Shown here piece after piece: positions 1-8,347 of a stretch of DNA of 20,107 nt. The stretch covers positions 472,564-492,670 of the forward strand of contig BFEA01000151.1 of NCBI GenBank assembly GCA_003427395.1, written 5' to 3'. The notes beneath the pieces are model-generated. The model had not been told where the DNA came from. It saw only the letters and a program-made list of their open reading frames with translations, and made no database searches. Position 1 is the stretch's first letter. Each line of letters begins with the position of its first letter. The stretch comes from Chara braunii. Lineage: Eukaryota; Streptophyta; Charophyceae; Charales; Characeae. A program made the position numbers and the translations under genes.

Positions 1-68
1 CACAATCAGTACGGTGGCAAAGACCTGCAGGTGAGATAGCGAGGAGGACTTCATCTCTTCTCTCCCTC

Positions 69-129
<61 letters not shown>

Positions 130-650
130 TTCCTTCCTCCTCTTTCTTATCTTCTTTTTCGAATCTGAGAATGTGAGAGGTTGTCAGAAGGGATTAAGGC
201 AGAGGTTAGGCTGGGCGCATTGCCCAGGATCTGATTCGACATTTATGGGACAGACATTGATTGGACACTCGGCAAGGGACTATTTTTTGGGACTTCGCTA
301 TTGTGATCTTGGTCTACTCCCTTGCCTTCTTCCTCCTCGTCTCGTCCCTCCCCCATCTCTCATCCGTGGTATCTTCCCATGTATGTGTGTGAGGAAGGGA
401 CCTTTCTTTCATGATTACGGTCCTTCCTCTCTCTCTCGCCTGTGTGATGTGTGATGGATGTCGGGTCAGTCTAGATCAGATCATATCTTCTCCTTAAGTC
501 TTCCATTGCGCCATTTTGTGCCATCTTGTATGTATCCGGAATGTACGTTGCTTGTTGATGTTATGCCGACCTCGCATTGTCCATTTTAGTCCTTTTCATC
601 ACATAGCGGATCCTTGGCTCCCTGCGCATTGTCCCACTTTACATGCGCCA
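1..650 (+). mobile_element. LTR end (probable U3/R/U5) of outer element 0
   Basis: The interpretation rests on the right edge. A terminal CA at 649-650 is followed by a 4-base spacer and a primer-binding site at 655-666, the arrangement expected at the 3' end of a 5' LTR. The left edge of the LTR is not visible and may lie outside the window. The interval contains a CT microsatellite, several pyrimidine-rich stretches and a small hairpin (CTGGGC/GCCCAG at 211-227). An open frame at 173-454 has no recognisable family features and I do not call it a gene. The matching 3' LTR was not found in the window. Confidence 0.5.
74..124. repeat. (CT)n microsatellite
   Basis: An uninterrupted run of about 25 TC/CT units, embedded in a wider pyrimidine tract (about 55-160). 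It lies inside the putative LTR of element 0. Confidence 0.95.
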
Positions 651-654
651 GTTT

Positions 655-666
655 TGGTATCGGAGC
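655..666 (+). other. Primer-binding site of element 0
   Basis: The 12-mer TGGTATCGGAGC lies 4 bases after a terminal CA. It complements the 3' end of an initiator-methionine-type tRNA (…GCTCYGATACCA), the usual primer of plant Ty3/gypsy and Ty1/copia elements. The same 12-mer occurs at the LTR edges of elements A and B. Confidence 0.8.
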
Positions 667-723
667 CCCACACGTGAATCAGGACTTATCAACCTGATCT
701 GACACGTGTGCGGGGACTATTTT

Positions 724-814
724 GATTGATTAGTCCCTGACTGATTGATTGATTGATCCCTGATCGATTGATTGATTGATCCCTGATTGATTGATTGATT
801 GATTGATCGATCAG

Positions 815-845
<31 letters not shown>
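724..845. repeat. (GATT)n tetranucleotide array with higher-order units
   Basis: Runs of GATT/TGAT are interrupted at intervals by CCCTGA, CCCTGATC or CAGTGA, so the array looks like several larger units rather than one pure microsatellite. It lies in the leader of element 0, just after the primer site. Confidence 0.9.
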
Positions 846-847
<2 letters not shown>

Positions 848-1470
848 GACACTAATTAGTCCCCAAAATTGCAGATTTTGACCTAACTGCCGAAATCAAA
901 ATTTTTTCCCTCTTTAGGATTGCATTTTCCCGCAATTTTTTTTCGAGGAAAATCGCAATAGCAAAGCATCTGAAATTCTCATTTTTCACTTTTTTTCTGA
1001 AATTCGAAATTCGTTGCTCGAGATCCGGAATACTGTTACGAAAAGTTTCTTTCGATTCATGTCCTTCTGCAATTTCCTGATATTTCAAAAAGATTCCGCG
1101 ATTTGTTTTTCGAATTTGTCATTTCGAAGTTTTTTCTCTGAAATCCAAAATTTCGTATTTTTTTTATTTATTTCCGTTACAAAATTCCCGTTATTCCAAA
1201 ATTCTGAATTTTTTTTTCTGAAATTTATCTTTTTTTATTATTTCAAATTTCTGGAAACCCCCCAGCATTCTTCACAAAGTCTGGGGGCAACGACCATTTC
1301 AATATTGGTCGTTAATCTGAGTTTTGGAAATTCTACTTTTTCGGGAAAATCCTCTTGCAGTTATACTCTCACCTAAAAAATTTCGATTTTTTTTTGGTAT
1401 TTCGGAATTTTCTGGACGTGCGAAAATTCGTATTTTTTTTTTCTTACTATTTTTGCAGTTCAGCTACTCC
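846..1470. other. AT-rich leader of element 0, no gene
   Basis: The sequence is T-rich and low in complexity, with repeated short words such as TTCGAAAT, CTGAAATT and runs of T. The open frames on either strand (852-1088 minus, 1014-1376 plus) are phenylalanine- or lysine-rich products of the base composition and are not supported as genes. Two neighbouring perfect hairpins stand out at 1259-1287 and 1289-1313. Similar TTCGAAAATTTT-type sequence resumes at 7818, right of element A, which suggests A inserted into this tract. Confidence 0.6.
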
Positions 1471-2501
1471 TGTAATAACCCTGTTCAGAAGTAACCTGGG
1501 GCCCAGAACTCAGCCCCAGGCCACGCAGACCTGAGAAGGTTTGCGCTGGGCTGTATGACAATGACACACCCACGCCTGAGTCTGTTGAGTGTGGCTGTGT
1601 GACCGAACGCTGCACACAGGAAATTCAAGAGTCAAAGTCAAATGTAGAGTCAAAGGTACGGCACCCAGGCCCTGGGTTGGATACACTCACTTGTTGTGCG
1701 CAGGTACCCAGACAGCATCCAGGCCGGAGGGAATTCGGTTTCAGGCCGATCTGAGCCCTCATTCGCATTGAGATCTGGACGGCCCAGTTATACAGCAGCC
1801 GGGGTCCAGACCCCGCGTCAACACTACATAAGAGTTGACTTCCTGGCTGTGAGACTCATTCTGTCTTGCGTTGATGCTGACTTCACGCATTGACTTCGAT
1901 GCTGGCTTGACGCTGCGACGCTGGCTCGACGCTGCTGGCATTGTAACTTGACGAGGCGCTGCTATTCCGGCATGGTGGTTGGCTTGCTCCTGTCTTCTTG
2001 GCATGTTGACGTGGCAGCTGCCATGCGCCTTCGCTGATGTGGCTGCTGCCACGTGTTTCATTTGGCTGACGTGGCTGTTGTCCACGTGTTCTATTGCGGG
2101 GACTTCAGGATCGACATTGCTGTTCTGTTTTGTCGTCACTTCAGGAGGAGATCAGGACTGTGGGGAGTTCGAGGATACGTACATGGTGGTCTTCATGTCG
2201 ACATTGCTCCAGGTGCTGATGTGGAACTGATTAGACGTGCCACGTGGCACATTGAGGATACTTGGATACACGTTCAGACTACTGATTGTTGGGGTGGCAG
2301 TGGAGGAGGGAGCCCGAAGCAGGAGTGGGCATTTTTCTTCCTCTCCTTTGTCTCTTCTCCCTCCTCTCTCTTCGTCTGTGTATGATATTTCACCTCATTC
2401 TGTCTGGTCACGATTTTTTTTATTATTTGTAATCATCAGCCGATGGACATTTATCTGGACTTGCATTGTTGACAATTGTCTCTCGATCTGGGTTCATTAC
2501 A
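1471..2501 (+). repeat. 5' LTR of element A
   Basis: It starts with TGTAATAACC, a typical Ty3/gypsy LTR start, and ends TTACA, followed by ATT and the primer site. Its length is 1031 bp. The last 294 bp (2208-2501) are repeated at 7529-7817, which fixes the right edge firmly; the left edge rests on the TG motif alone. Internal marks include an 8-bp hairpin (1495-1520), a GGGGTC/GACCCC hairpin (1801-1814), a perfect 14-bp palindrome GTGCCACGTGGCAC (2237-2250) containing a G-box core, and a pyrimidine-rich tract at 2330-2375. Several TGACGTGGC-type motifs lie between 2007 and 2076. Confidence 0.85.
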
Positions 2502-3207
2502 ATTTGGTATCGGAGCTAATCTCCTGACGACGACATTAGCATGTGGTATGCGCCAGGTGGCGCGCAGGTAAGTGAGGTTGAGTAGGTGATGACGTGGCAA
2601 GGGTGATGACGTGGCACATACCTATTGGCGAGGATATACTTCTGGGGTCTGCTGACAAATCACTGGCGAGAAGACATTGTCGGGACTGTTGACGAGGTAC
2701 AGGCTTCATTGGCAGGAAGAGATCCCTACCAAGCTGCTGACGTGGCAGTAGGGACTGCGACTGGAGATACTGCACACCAGCCTGGATCGCGATTGTGATG
2801 TGGCATCGCGATCCCTTGCTGACGTGGCATGTGTTGTGCCACGTCTGAAGACCCTGTTACTGATGCTGACGTGGCACTTCTTGTGTTGCTGACACGCGAC
2901 AGGGTCTATTGCAGATGCTGACGTGGCCTGGAGGAAGGAAGATTGATTGTTGACGTGACAGGAGCAGGTCATCACACTTGTCTTATGAGGTGGTGTCTGC
3001 CTGCTGACGTGGCATTGAACTCCTTGGCTGACGAGGCATTATCTGACTCGCTGGAACGGCGACGGTATCTCACTTGATGTTTGGAAGAGGCACGTGGCAA
3101 GGATTGGACTACTTATTTGCTGACGTGGCATCCCATTATTGATAGACTGGACAGAGTGCTGACGTGGCAACATTGCTATGTTGGCACTCCAGGGGTGACA
3201 CGTGGCA
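2007..3207 (+). promoter_or_regulatory. Cluster of TGACGTGGCA motifs in LTR and leader
   Basis: Nine exact copies of TGACGTGGCA start at 2007, 2590, 2607, 2738, 2820, 2867, 3005, 3121 and 3160. Close variants start at 2036, 2067, 2796, 2919, 2951, 3029, 3091 and 3196. All read on the plus strand and most are preceded by GC. TGACGTGG is a known high-affinity core for plant bZIP factors (a C-box/G-box hybrid), so these could be enhancer sites. The strict orientation and irregular spacing (about 17-130 bases within the leader) would also fit an RNA-level motif. Function is inferred; the repetition is directly visible. Confidence 0.7.
2505..2516 (+). other. Primer-binding site of element A
   Basis: TGGTATCGGAGC begins 3 bases after the LTR end (spacer ATT). 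It complements the 3' end of an initiator-methionine-type tRNA. Confidence 0.9.
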
Positions 3208-3644
3208 GGCAGGACACTGCCAAGTAAGAGGTGTACTCTAAAGACGACGGCGGTACAACTGACTGGACAGATTACACAGCTGTAGTGCCAGCTGTCAGGG
3301 GAAGTGCGTGATCGCACAAACATCAAGAAGACACAGCAGATTAATGAAGGTTGCTGACAAACTGTTTGTGATTGTTGTTGGCATACTTACCTGTTGTTGC
3401 TGTGTGTGGTGTTTGCGTACTTACTTGTGTGTTGTGTCTGATCACACGGGCCTATAGTGGTACCTGTACACTCTCGAGTAGGACGTCATCACACAGACAA
3501 AGAACAACAATAGTTAGAAATAGAAATAATTGTTTCTGATTCTTTTCCTTCGGTTCTTTGAAACCTTGTTGTGGTAGAATCAGTGCAGCCGTGGAATTTA
3601 TTACCGTTAATTAAGTATTTATTGTGCAGCAGACGTACTTTACG
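2517..3644 (+). other. Long untranslated leader of element A, possible leader intron
   Basis: There is no coding gene. The minus-strand open frames here (2536-2775, 2706-2975, 3039-3326) repeatedly encode Cys-His-Val-Ser or Ala-Thr-Ser-Ala because they read through the reverse complement of the TGACGTGGCA motif. A perfect consensus splice donor, CAG|GTAAGT, lies at 2565-2573, about 50 bases after the primer site. Candidate acceptors just before gag are TTGTGCAG ending at 3629 and a pyrimidine-flanked CAG near 3590. If used, an intron of about 1.06 kb would remove most of the motif array and bring the gag start near the 5' end. The splicing is inferred. Confidence 0.45.
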
Positions 3645-5513
3645 ATGTCTTTACTCTGGAATTCTCTGAAATTGTCGGTGCTCACACGTCTCATCCCACT
3701 TCTTTTCTACCCAGTCTCACTCATGTTTGCTGTGGATGAGGAGACTCCTGACCCCCGAACAAAGCAGCAAGTGAAAGAGCGGAAAAAAGTCTTGATTGCC
3801 CATTTGGACAAATTGATGTCTGAACTTCATGATGCCGGTGAAGATGTTGAGGCTCACGTCCGGAGCCTGTACGATTTAAGAGCACTACATGATGCTATTG
3901 AATCGTCTGTCACAGGCACCAACGTCGTTCAGGTTCAAGAGATACTAATCAAGTGCCGACAGGCACTTGATAAGTATATCATGGATCAACTCACTCAGAT
4001 TGTTGGACAGAAAGAAGAAGAAGAAAGGGTCGTGTCTGAAGAGACTATGGATGAGAATATCAGACAACTTGAAGAAGCACTAGAAAAAGAGAAGAAGAGG
4101 AAAGAAGAATTGAGGAAGAAGAAGATTGAACAACAAGAGCAAAAAGTTCAAGAGGTTAGACAAACTGTTGTTAAAACTGAAGGGGAAGAACAAGAAATTT
4201 CCTTGGCTCAGCTTGTGAATTACCTTGCTCACTTGGAACTGAAAATTGATCAGTTTGGCGAAAGGATGCAGTCACAAATTGATGATGTGGCCTCAGGGTT
4301 TCGGACAATCACGAATTTGGTCAAGGGAAAGGAAAAGGTCAAGGAAGAAAAGACTGAAAAGACAGAGAAACTCATGGGAGATGCCATGAAGTCTCTCAAG
4401 GTAGAAACAAAGAAGACGGAAGAGAAACCAGAAACAAAGAAAGGGGAGCCTTCGAGTCCGTTGTCTTCTCCACCCAACTCCCCTCCTTCCTCTCCACCTC
4501 CAAAGTCTTCTTCTCCGAAGCCACAGGACAAAGTAACGACTCCGAAGAAACCAAAGAGGAAAAAAAAAGTTAAAATGAAATTGCCTTTCACGTTCTGTAA
4601 TAAGAAAGACGAAAATCTGCTTTTGTGGATCGCAGAGATTCAAACGTACTGTGGCACGGCCCCTGTCGAACGCGAATCCCAGGTTGCTTTCTCTACTTCT
4701 TGTATTGGTGGGGAAGCTAAGGAGTGGGTTTTGGCCGAAGCCAATGCCGCAGGGTTCGATGACATCGGGGAGTGGGCTGGAACATTGAACCTCAAACAGT
4801 TCCTTGGGAAGATCAAGGAACGGTTTTTGAACAAAACGACGGCCGACAAAGCCTTTGACCAGCTCACCACAATTGGTCAAAAGCATTGGACCTTTGTGGA
4901 GTCGTTATCCCGGGAAGTTGATCGGTTGCTGCAGGTTTCCGGATTGAACCTGCAAGACAACCAGGTCTTGTACATCTATTCCCGAGCTCTGCCCGAGCCC
5001 ATTCGTGGACAACTCGTGGCAGAGTCTAAGTCTGGTAAGTATAACTATAGGCAATTTCGGGATTTGGCTCTCCAACGAGAGCAAATGACCTCTCATGTGA
5101 AGAACTCTTATGCATCTGTTGTTAAGTATGGTGGTGGTGCAGGAACAAGAAAGCGGGTATTTTGGCGCCAAAAGCGCCATGACCACACCCTTGTCGTCTT
5201 CGATGACGAAACTGTGGAAAGGTGGTCGTTGGAGGCCGAGGGTGTGGCAAACAGCAGTGATTCCAGGAAGGGGGAAGTCACTGCTGCCGTAGTCAACAGG
5301 GGAGGACCACGACCGCCAGTCAAGAAGAAGAAGCCACGCTCGTTCCCAGAGCACCCCGGGATTGCGGCTGGGAAGCCTTGGAAAAAGATGGGTCTGTCAC
5401 GAGAAATGTGGCAGGAACGAATGGACAACGCGCAGTGCCTGAAGTGTGGCATTGCAGGGCATGTGATTGCATGGTGCCCGTTGATCCGAAACCCCAAAGC
5501 GAGCCGCCAGTAG
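3645..5513 (+). CDS. gag: Gag polyprotein of element A
   Basis: This is the structural protein of the retrotransposon particle; it packages the RNA in the cytoplasm. From ATG 3645 it is 622 residues; the next in-frame ATG at 3723 (MFAVDEE…) gives 596 and would avoid an odd hydrophobic N-terminus, so the start is uncertain. Domains (622-residue numbering): predicted helical region 30-120; a strongly charged coiled coil rich in Glu/Lys about 124-180; a Lys/Glu then Pro/Ser-rich linker about 225-300; a retrotransposon capsid domain about 313-475, with the conserved LLLWIAEIQ and EAKEW stretches; a basic segment; and one CCHC zinc knuckle (C-X2-C-X4-H-X4-C, 598-611). The frame is uninterrupted, unlike pol downstream. 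It ends in TAG, and pol opens 24 bases later in a different frame. Confidence 0.88.
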   Translation: MSLLWNSLKLSVLTRLIPLLFYPVSLMFAVDEETPDPRTKQQVKERKKVLIAHLDKLMSELHDAGEDVEAHVRSLYDLRALHDAIESSVTGTNVVQVQEILIKCRQALDKYIMDQLTQIVGQKEEEERVVSEETMDENIRQLEEALEKEKKRKEELRKKKIEQQEQKVQEVRQTVVKTEGEEQEISLAQLVNYLAHLELKIDQFGERMQSQIDDVASGFRTITNLVKGKEKVKEEKTEKTEKLMGDAMKSLKVETKKTEEKPETKKGEPSSPLSSPPNSPPSSPPPKSSSPKPQDKVTTPKKPKRKKKVKMKLPFTFCNKKDENLLLWIAEIQTYCGTAPVERESQVAFSTSCIGGEAKEWVLAEANAAGFDDIGEWAGTLNLKQFLGKIKERFLNKTTADKAFDQLTTIGQKHWTFVESLSREVDRLLQVSGLNLQDNQVLYIYSRALPEPIRGQLVAESKSGKYNYRQFRDLALQREQMTSHVKNSYASVVKYGGGAGTRKRVFWRQKRHDHTLVVFDDETVERWSLEAEGVANSSDSRKGEVTAAVVNRGGPRPPVKKKKPRSFPEHPGIAAGKPWKKMGLSREMWQERMDNAQCLKCGIAGHVIAWCPLIRNPKASRQ

Positions 5514-5545
5514 GAGTAGCATATCCTCCTACTTAGTCTAAGGGT

Positions 5546-6343
5546 TTGGAACAAGAAGAAGGTAAGGCACCTACTAGCCCTTCCAACCCTTTGACTCGCA
5601 TGGCAGAGGATGGTTCTTCTTCGGCCCATCGTCCAGAACACCCTGAACCTGTCTTATGTTCTATCTCTCAAGACGACTCCATTGACGAGCTTGGTAACGA
5701 GTTGCTGGCATTACGAAGCTCGTGGGCTAAGAAAGCTAAGTCCAAGGGCGACCTACTACCCGCGGATGTAGAAATCGCACGTACACGCATAGGTGCTCTG
5801 TTGGACTCAGGATCCACGCGATCCTATATATCCGAGAAAGCAATCCGCAAATTGCATCTCGAAATGAAGGCAAAAGATTTTTCTAGACCTATCACATCTG
5901 TTATGGCTAACAAAAGCACGATCACTGTCTCGCAGTATGTTGATCGTGTCAAGTGTTGGTTTCGAACAAAGGAAGGTAAGAAAATTTTGCATGAGGTATC
6001 CTTCCTGATAGAAAATAACTTACCGTTTGACTTGATTCTGGGAATGGATTGGCACGAGGAAGCCAACCCAGACATTAAGTTCAAAGAGAAGGTTGTGCAG
6101 TTGCGAGACGCACAATCTAATATGAAACCAATCAAATTGTTTCATAAGTCTGGATCTGATTCTAGTCTGTTTTTTTGTTATATGAGTTATCCAGCCTTTC
6201 GCTCAATGGTTTCAAAGAAGAAGTTGGAACAGGAAGTAATGATGGTTTTAGTAAAAAGAGCAAGAGAGTCTTCTACTTCCTATCCTCCTTCAATTGAAAA
6301 ACTCTTAAATGGATATAAAGAACTATTCAACGAACCGACATGA
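5546..6343 (+). pseudogene. pol: Pol of element A, part 1: aspartic protease
   Basis: This is the retropepsin that would cleave Gag and Pol. The frame is open from about 5537; the first ATG is at 5600. The active site LLDSGSTRSYIS is at residues 85-96 counted from 5546 (Asp at 5804-5806), and the second conserved stretch ILGMDW follows about 75 residues later. The frame is -1 relative to gag without overlapping it, so how Pol was made is unclear. It ends at TGA 6341-6343, but the same frame continues directly into RT, and element B has an unbroken …EPTG… here. The stop is therefore best read as a nonsense mutation of a Gly codon. A sibling copy of this region lies at 18374-18882. Confidence 0.85.
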
Positions 6344-7195
6344 ATAACCGCGCGTGCTATAAAGCACACCATTGAAATTATTCCTGGCAGTAAGATCCCC
6401 AAGGGCCCTATCCACCGCATGTCTGCTAGGGAACTTGAGGAACTAAGAAAACAACTGCAGGACTTAACAGAGGAAGGATGGTTTCACCTTAGCTCTTCTC
6501 CTTATGGTGCCCCTGTCTTATTTGTGCCCAAAAAGGAAGGTGAGTTGCGTCTCTGTATTGACTACAGAGGGTTGAATGTCGTCACTGTTAAGAATGTTGA
6601 ACCGCTTCCTCGCATTGACGACTTACTTGAGCAGTTACAGGGATGCAGGTACTTTAGCAAAATCGACTTGAAATCTGGATATCACCAGATTGAGGTGGAA
6701 CCCTCCGATCAGCATAAGACCACTTTCCGGACAAGGTATGGCCACTACGAGTTTGTGGTAATGCCCTTCGGATTAACGAATGCCCCTGCTACTTTCCAAA
6801 GGTCAATGAATGACATGTTTCGTAAGTGGTTAGATAAGTTTGTTATTGTCTATCTCGATGATATTTTAGTGTATAGTAAAACACTAGAGGATCATGAGAA
6901 GCACCTTCGTCTGGTGCTAGGGAAGTTGCGTGAGGGCAATTTCAAGATCAATCCCAAGAAGTTTGAGTTTGCTAATTCCGAAGTGTTATACTTAGGACAC
7001 ATAGTGAACGAAGAAGGTTTAAGGCCGAAAGAGAAAAAGATTTCAGCAATTAGAGATTGGCCACAACCTAAGTCTATCACTGAATTACGATCTTTCCTTC
7101 GTTTAGCCAGTTATTACAGGAAGTTTGTCAGAAACTTCTCATTGATTGTTGCACCAATACGAAGATTGTTAAAAAAAGAAACTATCTGGTTGTGA
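6344..7195 (+). pseudogene. pol: Pol of element A, part 2: reverse transcriptase
   Basis: RNA-dependent DNA polymerase of Ty3/gypsy type, in the same frame as the protease upstream and RNase H downstream. From the internal ATG at 6419: [11 protein letters not shown] (29-39), LCIDYRGLN (45-53), [11 protein letters not shown] (81-91), [14 protein letters not shown] (115-128), catalytic YLDD (145-148, DNA 6851-6862) and the thumb motif LYLGH. Before 6419 the frame carries the usual pre-RT segment (…[18 protein letters not shown]). The catalytic residues are intact. The conserved GWIRPS-type stretch reads GWFHLS, so missense decay has begun. The terminal TGA (7193-7195) falls where related elements have Trp, consistent with TGG to TGA. 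Confidence 0.88.
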
Positions 7196-7528
7196 AATAA
7201 GGATTGTGAGTCTTCCTTTCGGAAACTGAAGTATGCACTGACTCACTACCCCGTCCTTAAGATTGCTGACCCATCTTTGCCTTTCATTGTCACTACTGAT
7301 GCAAGTGAGTATGGGATTGGCGCTGTTCTACAGCAAGATGACGGCAAGGGCTATAGGCCCATAGAGTTTATGTCTGCACGACCGCCGTCTGAAAAGGTTG
7401 CCAACTCCACCTATGAAAGGGAGTTGTATGCCTTAGTCTATGCACTAAACACGTGGAAGCACTACTTGTTAGGGAGACACTTCATTGTGTACTCAGACCA
7501 CTCTACCCTGAAGTGGATAAAGACAATG
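7196..7528 (+). pseudogene. pol: Pol of element A, part 3: truncated RNase H
   Basis: Same frame as RT. It shows the catalytic residues of Ty3-type RNase H: Asp in TTDASEYGIGA, Glu in YERELYALVYAL and Asp in YSDHSTLKW. The coding sequence stops being pol-like after WIKTM (about 7528), where it runs into LTR sequence and meets TGA within a few codons. The C-terminal part of RNase H and all of integrase are absent. Confidence 0.87.
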
Positions 7529-7817
7529 TCCAGATGCTGATGTGGAACTGATTAGACGTGCCACGTGGCACATTGAGGATACTTGGATACTCGTTCAGAC
7601 TATTGATTGTTGGGGTGGCAGTGGAAGAGGGAGCCCGAAGCAGGAGTGGGCATTTTTCTTCCTCTGTCTCTTCTCCCTCCTCTCTCTTCGTCTGTGTATG
7701 ATATTTCACCTCATTCTGTCTGGTCACAATCTTTTTTATTATTTGTAATCATCAGCCGATGGACATTTATCTGAACTTGCATTGTTGACAACTGTCTCTC
7801 GATCTGGGTTCATTACA
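7529..7817 (+). repeat. 3' LTR remnant of element A
   Basis: It matches 2208-2501 of the 5' LTR with eight substitutions and one 5-base deletion by eye; seven of the substitutions are transitions. It ends TTACA like the 5' copy and keeps the 14-bp palindrome (7558-7571). The join to RNase H occurs at TCCAG, a word shared with the 5' LTR at 2208-2212. Confidence 0.92.
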
Positions 7818-7987
7818 CTCGCATAATCTCCAATTGATATTTTGATTCATTTGCAGTCTGAAATTCGAAAATTTTGTTTTTTTTTTCGAACTAACTGCTG
7901 AGGGGATACTTGGGGGGGCCTACCGAACTTGCAAAATTCAAAAAAAAAAAATCCACGATTTTTTTTGCAAAAGTTCCAATTTTTTTC
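7818..7987. other. AT-rich flank of element 0, no gene
   Basis: Runs of A and T with TTCGAAAATTTT-type words, like the tract left of element A. The open frame at 7910-8245 on the plus strand is the antisense of a gag fragment and is not called. Confidence 0.55.
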
Positions 7988-8182
7988 TTGATCATCGGCC
8001 TTGGCTGCTGCTGCCGCGTGCTTCTGTCGGTGTTCTTCGGCCAGAAGACGCAGTCACTCTGCCTCTGCCTCTCTCTTCTTCCGTGCTACTGCCGCTGCTT
8101 CTGCCTGTTGCTTGCTTTCGGCTATGATGGCCGCCAACCGTGCCTCATAGGCTTCGTCAGACTCGCCTGCTTTCTGATCCAT
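7988..8182 (-). pseudogene. gag: Gag N-terminus of element 0, inverted
   Basis: The minus strand starts at ATG 8182-8180 and reads MDQKAGESDEAYEARLAAII, followed by an Ala/Glu/Lys/Gln-rich coiled-coil segment (…RKKREAEAE, stop, LRLLAEEHRQ…). This composition is typical of the N-terminal coiled coil of this sort of Gag. A TGA at 8054-8056 interrupts the frame once. About 65 codons are recognisable before the frame dissolves into poly-A-like sequence near 7990. A TTGCAG acceptor-like site lies just upstream of the ATG. The middle of what looks like the same Gag continues on the opposite strand from 8348, so this piece appears inverted. Confidence 0.6.
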
Positions 8183-8347
8183 CGCTGTTGTCTGCAAGCG
8201 AGTAAGTATGGTCATGCGCTGCGGGTCCCTGACGTGGCCTGCTGAAGTGAGGACTTACCAGGTCTGCAACTGCAGGTGAATGGGCAGTTAAGAAGGACGG
8301 AGAAGGGATGGAGAGTTGGGGTGGGGAGAAGGGGAGTGTGCAATTGA

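Larger units (their letters stand above)
1471..7817 (+). mobile_element. Element A: Ty3/gypsy LTR retrotransposon, 3'-truncated
   Basis: Visible in order: 5' LTR (1471-2501), primer site, long leader, gag, protease, reverse transcriptase, the start of RNase H, then an abrupt join to the terminal 289 bp of the 3' LTR. Domain order PR-RT-RNH places it in Ty3/gypsy. The rest of RNase H, all of integrase and roughly the first 737 bp of the 3' LTR are missing, so one deletion explains the structure. The two LTR parts differ by eight substitutions and one 5-base gap over about 289 bp by eye, so insertion was fairly recent. No clean target-site duplication is visible (ACTCC on the left, CTCGC on the right). 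It is nested in element 0. Confidence 0.88.

Noticed and set aside
724-845. GATT array as a CRISPR-like or satellite array
   Set aside because: The units are 4 bases with no spacers of constant length; it is a microsatellite.
2536-3326. Minus-strand open frames with recurring Cys-His-Val-Ser
   Set aside because: They read the reverse complement of the repeated TGACGTGGCA motif in a non-coding leader and have no family features.
4250-4886. Minus-strand frames of 113 and 197 residues inside gag of element A
   Set aside because: They are antisense shadows of a coding region with strong Lys/Glu and Pro/Ser bias on the plus strand.
1471-7822. Target-site duplication for element A
   Set aside because: The flanks ACTCC and CTCGC do not match as a 4-6 bp duplication without special pleading.
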